Below, one piece after another: positions 18,772-27,968 of a stretch of DNA of 64,000 nucleotides. Position 1 is the stretch's first letter; every line of letters starts with the position of its first letter. The notes under the pieces are model-generated. The model saw nothing but the letters and a program-made list of their open reading frames with translations, had not been told where the DNA came from and did not search any database. This DNA is from Cycloclasticus sp. (GTDB lineage Bacteria > Pseudomonadota > Gammaproteobacteria > Methylococcales > Cycloclasticaceae): contig PADC01000006.1 in the NCBI GenBank assembly GCA_002700385.1, forward strand, positions 434,001 to 498,000. The letters are read 5' to 3'. Made by a program: the position numbers and the translations under genes.

Positions 18772-19847
18772 ACTGTTGTCACCTGTTGATTGATTAACTG
18801 CCTTTTTGTTTTATCCTTAACCTTGCCGACCAATTGTCCACAAGCAGCGTCAATGTCATCACCGCGTGTTTTTCGAGTAGTCGTCACTAAACCGGCTTCT
18901 TTTAACACATGGGTAAATCGATGTATGGCATTATTACTTGAGCGCTTATACTGTGTGTTCGGAAATGGGTTGAAAGGAATTAAATTCACCTTAGAAGGAA
19001 CGTCCGCGAGCAAACGTTTTAATTCATGTGCCTGTTCTACCGAGTCATTGATACCGCTTAACATCACATATTCGAATGTAATTTTTCGCCGCTTCTCGCC
19101 TTTAATATAATTTTTGCAAGCTTCCAACAGCTCGGCAATGGGGTATTTTTTATTAATCGGCACCAGCTCATCACGTAACTTATCGTTCGGCGCATGAAGG
19201 GAAACAGCTAAACTTGCCTCACTGACTTCAGCCAAACGGTACATGGCAGGGATAACACCCGACGTACTGACCGTGACTCGACGCTTAGCCAAACCATAGG
19301 CAAAATCATCCATCATTAGATTTAAGGCGGCAACTGTATTATTGAAATTAAGCAGCGGCTCACCCATTCCCATCATGACAATGTTAGTTAACGTCGCTTG
19401 ACCTTTTAACGCATTGGAAGCGACCCAAACTTGACCGATAATTTCAGCAACCGACAAATTGCGGTTAAAGCCTTGTTGAGCAGTTGAACAAAATGAGCAT
19501 TCAAGTGCACAACCGACTTGCGAAGAAACACACAACGTTCCTCGACCTTCTTCAGGAATAAAAACCGTCTCAATACGATTCTGCCCATCCAATTCTAAAA
19601 CCCATTTATAGGTTCCATCATCCGATTTTTGCTCAACAACAATGTCGGGGACGCGCACTTCGGCTATATCAGCAAGGCGTGCTCTCAACGCCTTACTGAT
19701 ATTCGTCATTTTCTCAAAGTCGGACACACCTTCTTGATGAATCCATTTTAAAACCTGCGTTGCACGAAACGGCTTTTCACCCATTTCGGTAAAAAAGTCT
19801 TCAAGACCTTTTCGATCAAGATTCAGCAGGTTTTGCTTTGAAGTCAT
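18768..19847 (-). CDS. rlmN: dual-specificity rRNA/tRNA (adenine-C2) methyltransferase RlmN
   Basis: RlmN is a radical-SAM enzyme that methylates A2503 of 23S rRNA and A37 of some tRNAs. The 359-residue protein has the radical-SAM cluster CALECSFC (three Cys in CxxxCxxC) and GMGEPLLN. It also has the [21 protein letters not shown] region and [16 protein letters not shown]. The C-terminal Cys in [10 protein letters not shown] is the second catalytic Cys; the first methyl-carrying Cys is expected around residue 355 in E. coli numbering. It lies between ndk (6 bases) and pilF. Confidence 0.96.
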   Translation of the reverse strand: MTSKQNLLNLDRKGLEDFFTEMGEKPFRATQVLKWIHQEGVSDFEKMTNISKALRARLADIAEVRVPDIVVEQKSDDGTYKWVLELDGQNRIETVFIPEEGRGTLCVSSQVGCALECSFCSTAQQGFNRNLSVAEIIGQVWVASNALKGQATLTNIVMMGMGEPLLNFNNTVAALNLMMDDFAYGLAKRRVTVSTSGVIPAMYRLAEVSEASLAVSLHAPNDKLRDELVPINKKYPIAELLEACKNYIKGEKRRKITFEYVMLSGINDSVEQAHELKRLLADVPSKVNLIPFNPFPNTQYKRSSNNAIHRFTHVLKEAGLVTTTRKTRGDDIDAACGQLVGKVKDKTKRQLINQQVTTV

Positions 19848-19853
19848 CGCTGA

Positions 19854-20285
19854 TTAGCGTAAACGCTCACAAATTTCGTCGTCGTTGAAGAAAAACTTTA
19901 TTTCTTCCGCAGCCGTTTCTGGTGCATCAGAGCCATGAACTGCATTTTCATCGATGCTACTAGCGAAATCTTTACGGATCGTTCCTTCATCCGCCTCAGC
20001 AGGGTTAGTTGCACCCATGACTTCACGATTTTTTAGGATTGCATTTTCACCTTCAAGCACTTGAACCATCACCGGCCCAGAAATCATAAATTCCACCAAA
20101 TCATTATAAAAAGGACGTTCTTTATGAACAGCATAGAAACCTTCAGCTTGCTCGCGTGAAAGTTGCAACATTTTAGATGCGACAATTTTTAAACCCGCTT
20201 CTTCAAAACGTGCATAAATTTGTCCAATTACATTTTTTGCAACTGCATCAGGTTTCACAATAGAAAAGGTACGCTCAAGCGCCAT
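19854..20285 (-). CDS. ndk: nucleoside diphosphate kinase
   Basis: Ndk moves the gamma phosphate between nucleoside tri- and diphosphates. The 143-residue protein starts [15 protein letters not shown]. It carries the Kpn-loop region, [23 protein letters not shown], and the active-site His in [21 protein letters not shown] second ATG lies two codons upstream (20291), but it is only one base from the GGAG. The ATG at 20285 has a proper 7-base spacing and gives the family start, so I use it. The 169-base gap to iscA is enough for an ndk promoter of its own. Confidence 0.97.
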   Translation of the reverse strand: MALERTFSIVKPDAVAKNVIGQIYARFEEAGLKIVASKMLQLSREQAEGFYAVHKERPFYNDLVEFMISGPVMVQVLEGENAILKNREVMGATNPAEADEGTIRKDFASSIDENAVHGSDAPETAAEEIKFFFNDDEICERLR

Positions 20286-20454
20286 AGTCATACTCCAACA
20301 ATCAATTAATTTTAGAAAAACCGTGTAAATTCACAGCATTAGGCCATCAGACAGCGAACTGCCATAAAGCGGGTAGTTTACAGATTACAGCGCTGACTAG
20401 CAATCAAGTCATCCAGTGTATCCGTGGCCCTTTATAGACGATTAACCTGTTGTT

Positions 20455-20784
20455 TTACGACTCAACCGTGAAGCTCTCACCACAGCCACAGGCATCTTGA
20501 ACATTTGGGTTATTAAATTTAAATGCCGAATTAATCCCTTCTCTTGCAAAATCCAGCTCCATACCATCTAAAAAACTCATGGAGTCGTCATTAACAATCA
20601 CTTTAACACCATGGGCTTCAATAACAGCATCACCAGGCTCCACCTCATCAGCAAAATCAATAACATAAGAGTAACCAGAGCAACCAGACTCACGAACGCC
20701 TAGACGAAGACCCAAGCCTTTGCCGCGTTTATCTAATTGATCTCTCACTTGCTTTGCAGCACTTTCAGTTAACGTAATAGACAT
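20455..20784 (-). CDS. iscA: iron-sulfur cluster assembly A-type carrier, IscA-like
   Basis: A-type carriers bind Fe or [2Fe-2S]/[4Fe-4S] clusters and pass them to apoproteins. The 109-residue protein starts [13 protein letters not shown] and has all three ligands: Cys35 (RESGCSGY), Cys99 and Cys101 in CGCGESF. The frame extends 39 codons upstream, but the start at 20784 has GAGGAT at good spacing and matches family length. The CGCGESF ending favours IscA over ErpA. In Pseudomonas and relatives the isc operon sits upstream of ndk. Here only this gene remains, with no iscS, iscU or hscA in the window. Confidence 0.88.
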   Translation of the reverse strand: MSITLTESAAKQVRDQLDKRGKGLGLRLGVRESGCSGYSYVIDFADEVEPGDAVIEAHGVKVIVNDDSMSFLDGMELDFAREGINSAFKFNNPNVQDACGCGESFTVES

Positions 20785-21078
20785 ACTATCCTCAATACAT
20801 TTCATACTTTCAAATAATTTGAACCCAATTAACTTAATAGGTTCCATTTTACCCTTAAACACCAACGCAAAAGGGTAACCCTGCTTAATCCACCGATTCA
20901 CCTTGATTCATCGGTTAATCCTTCAACATAGATTCAAGCTTTCAAACGGGGTCTAGTTTACACGATCATCCTATTAATAAGGCTCGTCCTTATAGATTAC
21001 CTTTTATGGCTTGGTGAGCGCCAGTGATTTATCTTATACTTTATCTGAATACACACCCCGTCCTGGTAATTTAAATTT

Positions 21079-21420
21079 ATGTTTGATATCGGTTTTTTTG
21101 AAATTTGTTTAATCGGCGTCATCGCTCTACTGGTCATTGGGCCTGAAAAGCTCCCACGCGTAGCCCGTACAACTGGGCTTTGGCTTGGTAAAGCACGTGG
21201 CATGGTCAAAACAGTGAAGTATGAAATTGATGAACAAATTCGCGTCGAAGAATTAAAGCAATCGATGGAGCAAGCCAAAACCACACTGCAAAGTAGTGCA
21301 AAAGAGTCCTTAAATGAAGTGGGATCGTCGTTTGACGATTTAAAAAACCAAGTTCTAGAGCCTACAGATCAAATAAAAAAAACAAACCTTAAACAATCAA
21401 CAACCAAATCGGCAGAGTGA
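21079..21420 (+). CDS. tatB: twin-arginine translocase subunit TatB
   Basis: TatB is part of the TatBC receptor for folded twin-arginine proteins. The 113-residue protein begins MFDIGFFEICLIGVIALLV, with the TatB-type FDIGFxE start and one membrane helix. A GPEKLP hinge, an amphipathic helix (RVARTTGLWLGKARGM) and a long charged tail follow. TatA usually lacks the Glu at that position. tatA and tatC are not adjacent, which is unusual for this family. The 3' end overlaps the convergent AEC-transporter gene by 32 bases. Confidence 0.85.
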   Translation: MFDIGFFEICLIGVIALLVIGPEKLPRVARTTGLWLGKARGMVKTVKYEIDEQIRVEELKQSMEQAKTTLQSSAKESLNEVGSSFDDLKNQVLEPTDQIKKTNLKQSTTKSAE

Positions 21421-22339
21421 CAAAAAACAACGCCGTACTCATCACTAAAACCGTAGATAATAACTCTGTATTCAACCCATAACGCTCACTTAAAATCATC
21501 GTCGCCATCATTGAGGGCGTCGAGGCTAACAACACGGTTGCTTGTATTGTTTTAGCATCCGTCATTGTTGCACCCGCAGTAAAATAAACAACCGCTGGGA
21601 CAAGAAGCAATTTTACTGCCGAGGCTAAAAACGCAATACCTTTGTGTTTTCTTATACTGCCAAAAGATAATGACATCCCCACCACCAGCAACATACCCGA
21701 CATCGTTACATTACCCAGCATCGTCGTCCCTTTTTGTAAAAAAAGCGGTAAACTCAAGCCATAAATGTTCATCAAAATCGCTATAATAAATGCCCATATA
21801 GGCGGCAAACTCATTAATGACTTAAAAAACCTGAGCGGGGTTTGCCTTTTCTCATTATTGTCTCCCCATTCGATGGCTATCCATAGCCCAAGAACCCATA
21901 GCATGGGGGTAATGGCCATAATATCTACATAAATAGCAAATTTAGCGGCGTTCTCACCTTGCATCGCTTGAAGTAACGGCACACCAAGTGAAATAATATT
22001 GCCTAATCCGCACACCAACATTAACGCGCCCAGTTCAGGTTTCCCCCAACCGCGACGTTTCAGCCAAGGATAAAATAGCCAACACGCCACCATGCCCGCC
22101 AGAATACCAACATTTGACACCATCGGCGCACTGAAAATATCACCCGATAACGCCACTTTAGGGATCACTGAAAAGATAAGCGCTGGGTAAAAGAGGTTGA
22201 TCACCAGTGTACTAATAACACGCCGAGTTTCCTGCAAAGTCAGCCCTGCCGGTTGCCAATACCTCAATAATGCACCCATCAAAATAATAAATGCGCTGGG
22301 CAATAAAGCCGCATTTATTTGATCAATTATCTCAGTCAT
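21389..22339 (-). CDS. AEC family membrane transporter
   Basis: The 316-residue protein has about ten hydrophobic segments arranged as two five-helix halves, as in the auxin efflux carrier family. Useful marks are the NLFYPALIFSVIP half-site, the LGNIISLGVPLLQAMQG crossover and the C-terminal STPSMMATMILSERYGLN stretch. These proteins export small organic anions; the substrate is unknown. The start ATG at 22339 is followed 64 bases away by the cspA-side terminator at 22404. It converges with tatB and ends inside that gene's last codons. Confidence 0.85.
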   Translation of the reverse strand: MTEIIDQINAALLPSAFIILMGALLRYWQPAGLTLQETRRVISTLVINLFYPALIFSVIPKVALSGDIFSAPMVSNVGILAGMVACWLFYPWLKRRGWGKPELGALMLVCGLGNIISLGVPLLQAMQGENAAKFAIYVDIMAITPMLWVLGLWIAIEWGDNNEKRQTPLRFFKSLMSLPPIWAFIIAILMNIYGLSLPLFLQKGTTMLGNVTMSGMLLVVGMSLSFGSIRKHKGIAFLASAVKLLLVPAVVYFTAGATMTDAKTIQATVLLASTPSMMATMILSERYGLNTELLSTVLVMSTALFFVTLPIWLLIV

Positions 22340-22403
22340 TCTTTTTTAGCCATTCGTTTTTTGCCCATCATACATCAGAAGAGTCGTTATCCATTTAGCA
22401 GGC

Positions 22404-22436
22404 AAAAAAAAGCCTCGCATCAAGCGAGGCTTTTTT
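22404..22436. terminator. intrinsic terminator of cspA (usable on both strands)
   Basis: An 8-base-pair stem AGCCTCGC/GCGAGGCT with a 5-base loop spans 22411-22431 and is flanked by an A-run on the left and a T-run on the right. On the minus strand it lies just after the cspA stop (22449) and has a good T tract. It separates cspA from the leftward AEC gene. Confidence 0.85.
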
Positions 22437-22448
22437 AAAAATAGAAGA

Positions 22449-22649
22449 TTAAGCTGTTACGTTGACAGCTTGTGGGCCTTTAGGGCCGTTTTCTACGTCA
22501 AAGCTCACTTGTTGACCTTCATTCAGCGTGCGGAAACCTTCGCTCGCAATAGCTGAAAAATGAACAAAGACATCTTTGCTACCATCTTCTGGAGTGATAA
22601 AGCCGAAGCCTTTAGATTCGTTAAACCACTTAACTGTTCCTGTTACCAT
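22449..22649 (-). CDS. cspA: cold-shock domain protein, CspA family
   Basis: The 66-residue protein is a single cold-shock OB-fold. It has RNP1 KGFGFITPE and RNP2 DVFVHFSAI, starting [15 protein letters not shown] and ending GPQAVNVTA. These proteins bind single-stranded RNA/DNA and act as RNA chaperones and antiterminators. The sequence alone does not tell whether this copy is cold-induced or constitutive. Upstream (22650-22780, on the minus strand) is AT-rich and could hold a leader, but I find no clear cold-box. A strong terminator follows. Confidence 0.95.
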   Translation of the reverse strand: MVTGTVKWFNESKGFGFITPEDGSKDVFVHFSAIASEGFRTLNEGQQVSFDVENGPKGPQAVNVTA

Positions 22650-22832
22650 GATAATACCTCAATAAAATTAAAATTAAAAAATGATACAAATCTTACAAGG
22701 AAATTAACAAGAGCAGATCTTAAAAAAACCAGTAGAGAATGTAGCAAGTCAAATTCTAACGCACTTTCGGCATAAAAAAAGGTTTTTCTATCGTTTTACT
22801 GACTTAAATCACAACCTATCCTATCGATCAGT

Positions 22833-22838
22833 TATAAT
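22833..22838 (+). promoter_or_regulatory. -10 element for the DEAD-box helicase transcript
   Basis: A perfect TATAAT lies at 22833-22838, 149 bases before the helicase ATG. The position 17 bases upstream (22810-22815) reads CACAAC, a poor -35, so the -10 alone is the evidence. Transcription would start near 22845 and give a leader of about 140 bases. Within 22650-22986 (337 bases without a gene) I otherwise see only the AT-rich stretch upstream of cspA. Confidence 0.45.
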
Positions 22839-22844
22839 GAGGGC

Positions 22845-22986
22845 CTCAAAATGGTTGTGCTGATCGGTCTGCACCCTCCTCAATAATGCGGCACTATCAA
22901 CGTTAGTACCTCTAAATTAAATGTTGTTTCCACCTCGACCGTGCCATCTCACTTAATGGCGGCTGGACTCATGGAGAAAAAAATAT
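22845..22986 (+). ncRNA. structured 5' leader of the DEAD-box helicase mRNA (candidate cis-regulatory RNA)
   Basis: Two nested stems are visible. GGCAC (22890-22894) pairs with GTGCC (22941-22945). Inside it CAACGTT (22898-22904) pairs with AATGTTG (22920-22926) as RNA, with one G-U pair. The apical loop holds a CU-rich stretch and the outer interior loop a pyrimidine-rich one. GGAG lies 8 bases before the ATG region, outside the fold. Long structured leaders are known before cold-shock and helicase genes, which often autoregulate. No family name is claimed here. Confidence 0.4.
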
Positions 22987-24288
22987 ATGTTATTTGATTC
23001 ACTCGGCCTCAGAGCCGAATTAATCACGGCTGTCTCTAAAAAAGGCTATGCCACACCCACCTCTATTCAAGCAGAATCTATCCCACTTATTTTACAAGGG
23101 CGTGATTTGATGGGCGGCGCACAAACGGGAACTGGAAAAACAGCCAGCTTCACCTTACCGGTTCTGCAACGTTTAATGGAGTCAGGCGATGCTAAAACAA
23201 AAGCGGGAACAGTTCGCGCTTTAATTTTAACCCCTACACGTGAACTGGCCGCGCAAGTTGCAGAAAGTGTTAGCGATTACGGTCAACATGTACCGTTATC
23301 ATCTTTTGTTATTTTTGGTGGTGTTAACATCAATCCGCAAAAACAAACACTTCGCAAAGGCGTTGATATATTAGTTGCCACGCCCGGTCGATTACTTGAC
23401 CACGTTAGCCAAAATACCGTTGATTTATCTTCAGTGGAAATTCTTGTTCTTGATGAAGCAGATCGCATGCTCGACATGGGGTTTATTCGAGATATTAAAA
23501 AAGTGTTGGCTGTATTACCTAAACAAAAACAAACGCTGTTATTTTCTGCCACGTTTTCACCCGACATAAAAAAACTGGCCAATGGTTTATTAAAAACCCC
23601 CGCGCTAGTTGAAGTTGCAAAAGAAAATTCGGCATCTGAATTGGTTTCACAAGTTATTCATCCAGTGGATAAAAAAAGAAAGCACACCTTACTGTCCTTT
23701 CTCATTGGTTCAAATAATTGGAAACAGGTTCTTGTTTTTACACGGACGAAACATAGCGCCAATAAGTTAACCGAACGACTCAATAAAGACGGCATTACTG
23801 CTGCAGCGATTCACGGTAATAAAAGCCAAGGGGCGCGTACCAAAGCGTTAGCAAATTTCAAATCTAACGATATCCGCGTATTGGTGGCAACCGATATAGC
23901 TGCACGAGGGTTGGACATTGATCAACTTCCCCATGTGGTGAATTTTGAACTCCCTAATGTTCCCGAAGACTATGTTCATCGAATTGGCCGAACCGGTCGC
24001 GCTGGAACCGAGGGTGAAGCCATATCGCTCGTTTGCGTTGATGAATTAAAACTATTAAAAGGGATTGAACGACTCATTAAAAGTGATTTAAAAAAAGTAA
24101 CCCTCGACGGTTATGAACCCGACCCGACCATTAAACCCGAACCCATTCAAAATGGCCGCCATAAACAACACTCTAAAAAACCGGCGGCGAAGGCAGCGCC
24201 TCACTCTAAACCAAAATCAGCGCGTCCAAAACGGCGCAATAATCAAAACAACTCTGCCCATCGCCCCGATAACTTCGGCAACCGATAA
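22987..24288 (+). CDS. rhlE: DEAD-box ATP-dependent RNA helicase, RhlE type
   Basis: The 433-residue protein has the full DEAD-box set: a Q motif in [16 protein letters not shown], then [38 protein letters not shown] and SATF. The C-terminal RecA domain follows with [27 protein letters not shown] and [11 protein letters not shown] basic Lys/Arg/Asn-rich tail (about 375-433) is typical of RhlE-like enzymes and binds RNA. RhlE is the closest label; related types (DbpA, SrmB) have other tails. The gene has a long structured leader. The next gene starts 39 bases after its stop. Confidence 0.9.
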   Translation: MLFDSLGLRAELITAVSKKGYATPTSIQAESIPLILQGRDLMGGAQTGTGKTASFTLPVLQRLMESGDAKTKAGTVRALILTPTRELAAQVAESVSDYGQHVPLSSFVIFGGVNINPQKQTLRKGVDILVATPGRLLDHVSQNTVDLSSVEILVLDEADRMLDMGFIRDIKKVLAVLPKQKQTLLFSATFSPDIKKLANGLLKTPALVEVAKENSASELVSQVIHPVDKKRKHTLLSFLIGSNNWKQVLVFTRTKHSANKLTERLNKDGITAAAIHGNKSQGARTKALANFKSNDIRVLVATDIAARGLDIDQLPHVVNFELPNVPEDYVHRIGRTGRAGTEGEAISLVCVDELKLLKGIERLIKSDLKKVTLDGYEPDPTIKPEPIQNGRHKQHSKKPAAKAAPHSKPKSARPKRRNNQNNSAHRPDNFGNR

Positions 24289-24327
24289 CCACGTATTTCA
24301 TCAATAGAATTCTGACGAGTAAACACT

Positions 24328-25941
24328 ATGTTAATTAGCGCAAACATCACCATGCAATTTGGCTCCAAGCCACTTTTTGAAAATGTTTCAGCCAAGTTTG
24401 GCAACGGCAACCGATATGGCCTAATTGGCGCCAATGGTTGTGGCAAATCTACTTATATGAAAATTTTAGGCGGCGATTTAGAACCCACGTCAGGAAATGT
24501 CTCTAAAGACCCTGGCGAACGTATTGGTAAATTGGGTCAAGACCAATTCGCTTTTGAAGAGCATACCGTTGTAGATACTGTCATCATGGGGCATGCAGAA
24601 CTATGGGCCGTTAAACAAGAACGTGAACGACTGTACTCTTTAGCGGAAATGACCGAAGAAGAAGGCATGAAAGTGGCTGAATTAGAAGTTGAATTTGCCG
24701 AAATGGATGGTTATAGCGCAGAAAGCCGTGCCGAAGAATTACTCATGAGCGCAGGTATTGAACAAGAACTCCACTATGGCCTAATGAGCAATGTGGCCCC
24801 AGGCTGGAAACTTCGTGTATTACTAGCTCAAGCGCTGTTTTCAGAACCCGATGTTTTACTATTAGACGAGCCAACCAACAACTTAGACATCAACACTATC
24901 CGTTGGCTTGAAGGCGTCATTAACCAATCCAAAAGCACCATGATCATCATCTCACACGATCGGCATTTCTTAAATGCCGTTTGCACCCACATGGCTGATA
25001 TTGATTATGGTGAACTGCGTATTTACCCGGGCAACTATGATGACTTCATGACGGCGTCGACACAAGCACGTGAGCTATTGCAATCAGAAAATGCCAAAAA
25101 GAAAACCCAAATGGCTGAACTTCAACAATTTGTTAGCCGTTTCTCTGCGAATGCTTCTAAAGCAAAGCAGGCAACGTCGCGTGCTAAGAAATTAGAAAAA
25201 ATTGAACTGGCTGATATTAAACCATCTTCACGCGTTAGCCCCTTTATTCGCTTCAACCAGACTAAGAAACTCCATCGCGAAGCGGTGACACTGGAAGGCG
25301 TGGGTCATGGTTTTGATGAAGGCCCATTATTTGAAAATTCATCCATGATTATAGAAGCTGGCACCAAACTCGCCGTCATTGGCGAAAACGGCGCAGGAAA
25401 AACAACATTTTTGCGCTGCTTAATGGACGAAATATCGCCGAACGAAGGAACCATCAAATGGGCTGAAAATGCAACATTAGGCTACTGCCCTCAGGACGCA
25501 TCAACAGATTTTGACGTGGACATGACCTTGTTTGACTGGATGAGCCAATGGCGCAAACCTAATCACGACGATCAAGTTGTTCGCATGACGCTGGGTCGCA
25601 TGTTGTTTTCAACAGAAGATTTTAATAAAAAAGTAGCTGTCTGTTCTGGCGGTGAAAAAAACCGCCTTTTGTTCGGCAAATTAACCTTAGGTGAAACCAA
25701 TGTTTTAGTAATGGATGAACCAACAAACCACCTTGATATGGAGTCAATTGAATCGTTGAATTTAGCGCTGGAAAATTATGATGGCACGCTGATCTTTGTT
25801 AGTCACGACCGTGAGTTTGTCTCTTCGCTCGCTGACCGCATTGTTGAAATTACGCCTAACGGCATTGTGGATTTCCACGGCAGCTACGATGAGTACCTTA
25901 AAAGTCAGGATATTGAAGACTTCAAAACAGCTGCACAATAA
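24328..25941 (+). CDS. ybiT: ABC-F ATPase, YbiT-like
   Basis: The 537-residue protein has two ABC domains and no membrane helices, as in the ribosome-associated ABC-F family. The first Walker A is GANGCGKST (residues 34-42) and the first Walker [12 protein letters not shown]. The second pair is GENGAGKTT and [10 protein letters not shown], with signature motifs near [13 protein letters not shown]. Between them is the charged linker helix typical of ABC-F. Start and length agree with YbiT (530). It is downstream of the helicase gene by 39 bases and ends before a strong terminator. Confidence 0.9.
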   Translation: MLISANITMQFGSKPLFENVSAKFGNGNRYGLIGANGCGKSTYMKILGGDLEPTSGNVSKDPGERIGKLGQDQFAFEEHTVVDTVIMGHAELWAVKQERERLYSLAEMTEEEGMKVAELEVEFAEMDGYSAESRAEELLMSAGIEQELHYGLMSNVAPGWKLRVLLAQALFSEPDVLLLDEPTNNLDINTIRWLEGVINQSKSTMIIISHDRHFLNAVCTHMADIDYGELRIYPGNYDDFMTASTQARELLQSENAKKKTQMAELQQFVSRFSANASKAKQATSRAKKLEKIELADIKPSSRVSPFIRFNQTKKLHREAVTLEGVGHGFDEGPLFENSSMIIEAGTKLAVIGENGAGKTTFLRCLMDEISPNEGTIKWAENATLGYCPQDASTDFDVDMTLFDWMSQWRKPNHDDQVVRMTLGRMLFSTEDFNKKVAVCSGGEKNRLLFGKLTLGETNVLVMDEPTNHLDMESIESLNLALENYDGTLIFVSHDREFVSSLADRIVEITPNGIVDFHGSYDEYLKSQDIEDFKTAAQ

Positions 25942-25960
25942 CAAAACGTGTAATAAATTT

Positions 25961-25996
25961 AAAAAACCCGCCTTCGTTCATTAGGCGGGTTTTTTA
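25961..25996. terminator. bidirectional intrinsic terminator between the ABC-F and DUF1415 genes
   Basis: The stem CCCGCCT/AGGCGGG (25967-25973 with 25983-25989) has a 9-base loop and is flanked by A6 on the left and T6 on the right. It ends both converging transcripts. The right part overlaps the last codons of the DUF1415 gene. Confidence 0.9.
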
Positions 25997-26551
25997 ATCA
26001 TGCGGCTGACAACTCTGAAGCAAATGCTCCATTTCTTTCCGCCCTTTTGACCTCGCAAGATGAATATTTCTGGCCGGTATTTTTTCGGGGTTCGCCACAT
26101 TTTCCAAGACGGCCTCAATCGTCGCTTCCCGAATTAAATGCAACATAGGATAAGGAGATCGGTTTGTGTAATTTGATGGATCATCTTGTTTTTGCCCTTC
26201 AAAACAATAATCCGGGTGAAAAGTCGCTAACTGAAAAACGCCTTCATAGCCTTCCTCTATCAATAACGCCTCTGCTAAAGCGGCTAACTCAAGATAATCG
26301 TCAAATGATTCAAAGCCTTGAGGGTAAATTAAGAGTTTTGTTTCTATGCCTTCGCTTGCATCAAGGTCCTTGAGCTCATCACAGAAAATTTTTAAACAGC
26401 GAGCAATATCTCGCTCATCAATAACCGTGTAAGCCAGCCCCTTTGCTTCAATGACCGATTTTGCAAAGGGACAAAAATTTAAACCAACAACCACCGTCGA
26501 CACCCATTGTTGGCAACTTTCTATCACGCTTTGTTCGGAAACCATCACCAC
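25994..26551 (-). CDS. DUF1415 family protein
   Basis: The 185-residue cytoplasmic protein begins with a Trp-containing helix (ESCQQWVSTVVVGLNFCPFAK) and continues with LLIYPQGFESFDDYLEL and VFQLATFHPDYCFEGQ. It ends SPYPMLHLIREATIEAV and a basic RSKGRKEMEHLL segment. These are the characteristic blocks of DUF1415, a family without an assigned function. Conserved Cys (CPFAK, DYCFEG) and His (FHPDY) suggest a metal or catalytic site, but this is only suggestive. It overlaps the DUF2058 gene start side by 7 bases. Confidence 0.85.
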   Translation of the reverse strand: MVMVSEQSVIESCQQWVSTVVVGLNFCPFAKSVIEAKGLAYTVIDERDIARCLKIFCDELKDLDASEGIETKLLIYPQGFESFDDYLELAALAEALLIEEGYEGVFQLATFHPDYCFEGQKQDDPSNYTNRSPYPMLHLIREATIEAVLENVANPEKIPARNIHLARSKGRKEMEHLLQSCQPHD

Positions 26552-27084
26552 ATCAGGTCATCTGGTACTTCGTAATCAGCGTAGTACTCATCTTCTTGCC
26601 GAGTGGCAACAGCATTGATAAGAACAACACGGTCTTTATCTCGCATCGCAATTTTCTCTGCAACATCAGCCGGCACCACCTCATAGGCCTTGCCAGCATC
26701 AACAATAACTGCCGACCCTGCCACAAGACGCTGCCTCAACGTGTCATCAACATAAAGGCTTTTCACCTTATGATGATGTATGAAATTAAAAGCCTGACCG
26801 TCGTCCCCTTTGGGGATTTTATTCTGAGCAATCAGTTGATTAACCTGTCCGGCTAATTGTTTTTTCTCAGCTTGCTGATTCTGTTGAGCATTCAGTAAAC
26901 GGTTTTTTTCTTGTTGCTTTATTCTTGATTGTTCGGCCAATAAGGCAGCCTCATTAGCCACGTCGAGTTTATTTTTATGTTTCTGTTTAACCTGTTTATT
27001 TTTTTGTTTTTTCACTTTATGGGCTTTCGATTTACTGGTTAAACCCGCTTTTAATAATTGATCTTGTAATGAATTATTTTTCAT
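26545..27084 (-). CDS. DUF2058 family protein (YaiL-like)
   Basis: The 179-residue protein starts with LQDQLLKAGLTSKSKAHKV and has a very basic Lys/Gln coiled-coil N-terminal half (KKQKNKQVKQKHKNK...). A compact C-terminal domain follows (FNFIHHHKVKSLYVDDTLRQRLVAG ... YEVVPADVAEKIAMRD). This is the DUF2058 layout, known as nucleoprotein/polynucleotide-associated proteins such as YaiL. The stop overlaps the DUF1415 start by 7 bases, so the two are cotranscribed. Confidence 0.85.
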   Translation of the reverse strand: MKNNSLQDQLLKAGLTSKSKAHKVKKQKNKQVKQKHKNKLDVANEAALLAEQSRIKQQEKNRLLNAQQNQQAEKKQLAGQVNQLIAQNKIPKGDDGQAFNFIHHHKVKSLYVDDTLRQRLVAGSAVIVDAGKAYEVVPADVAEKIAMRDKDRVVLINAVATRQEDEYYADYEVPDDLMW

Positions 27085-27129
27085 ATTCTTTGTTCTAAAA
27101 TAAACCAGTTGACAGGCATCAGCGTTTGG

Positions 27130-27834
27130 TTAATTTTCACAGAGCTCAGTTAAACGTGTCTTATCTATCAACGCTCGGTGAGTCGATACCACATTGATAA
27201 TCCCTTCGCGTTTAAGCGCGGCAACGATACGACTCGCAGTCTCTGTTGTGATCGCTAACATCGCACCCATATCATCTCGCGATGGCAAATAAACCGCCTG
27301 ATCGCCACCGTCTTCAGCCAAATAAAGTAACAAGTAAGCCACACGTTGTTTGGCAAAACCACTCGATAATTTTGATAACCATAGATCAGCATCAGAAATG
27401 ACACGTTGCCAACGGCTCGTCAATTGTTTGGCTAGATGGGGTGAGTGTTCGTTTAAGGTTTCAATTTGGCTAACCGGAATGCGGCAAAATGATGCGTCTT
27501 CAAGCACAATAGCATGATGAAAATAATTCTTACCATCTAACGCTTCTAAGCCAACGACATCACCTTTTTTAATGATACGAACAACCCTAACGGTTCCATC
27601 AACAAGATAAGTCACTAACTTCACCAAGCCTTCTCTTAAGGTATAAATACTTTCAGAACGATCGCCTGGGTGATAAAGGGTGGCGCCTACCGGTAAATTA
27701 AATTCATTAATCGGGCGGTGGATCAATTCAAAATCGCTTTTTTTCAAATCTGCAAATAAAACCAAATGCCGTATCGCACATTGCTCGCATTTCTCACCTG
27801 CGTTCCAAACTTTACTTATTTGATGCTGTTTCAT
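27130..27834 (-). CDS. Crp/Fnr family regulator with FNR-type DNA recognition helix
   Basis: The 234-residue protein has an N-terminal cupin-like sensor domain (YHPGDRSESIYTLREGLVKLV) and a C-terminal winged helix. The recognition helix reads TTETASRIVAALKREG. The E-x-x-S-R of E. coli FNR (E209, S212, R213), which reads TTGAT half-sites, is preserved. For the [4Fe-4S] cluster, Cys16 and Cys19 (CEQC) and Cys117 (FCRIP) match FNR C20, C23 and C122. The position of C29 is Val25, with His23 nearby. The cluster may therefore use another ligand or be missing. It faces the DsrE-like gene across a perfect FNR box. Confidence 0.85.
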   Translation of the reverse strand: MKQHQISKVWNAGEKCEQCAIRHLVLFADLKKSDFELIHRPINEFNLPVGATLYHPGDRSESIYTLREGLVKLVTYLVDGTVRVVRIIKKGDVVGLEALDGKNYFHHAIVLEDASFCRIPVSQIETLNEHSPHLAKQLTSRWQRVISDADLWLSKLSSGFAKQRVAYLLLYLAEDGGDQAVYLPSRDDMGAMLAITTETASRIVAALKREGIINVVSTHRALIDKTRLTELCEN

Positions 27835-27894
27835 TGAACTCTAGTCCTTAAAGCAGAGCTTAATTAATAAGGAGAAAATTTAAAAACGACTCGA

Positions 27895-27936
27895 TTGATA
27901 ATTATCAACGGTTTGAAAGTTTATCGATCATACACT
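27895..27936 (+). promoter_or_regulatory. FNR/ANR box and class II promoter of the DsrE-like gene
   Basis: A perfect palindrome TTGAT-AATT-ATCAA lies at 27895-27908, the FNR consensus. From its centre, TACACT at 27931-27936 lies 30 bases downstream, exactly where a -10 box sits when an FNR dimer binds at -41.5. Start would then be near 27943, with AGGAG before the ATG at 27969. The site is also 61 bases from the regulator's own start on the other strand. Confidence 0.75.
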
Positions 27937-27968
27937 AACTCATTCATGAACCCAAAGGAGACTCAATA

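Noticed and set aside
20785-20901. 39 extra N-terminal codons for the IscA-like protein
   Set aside because: The family starts at MSITL, where GAGGAT gives a good ribosome binding site.
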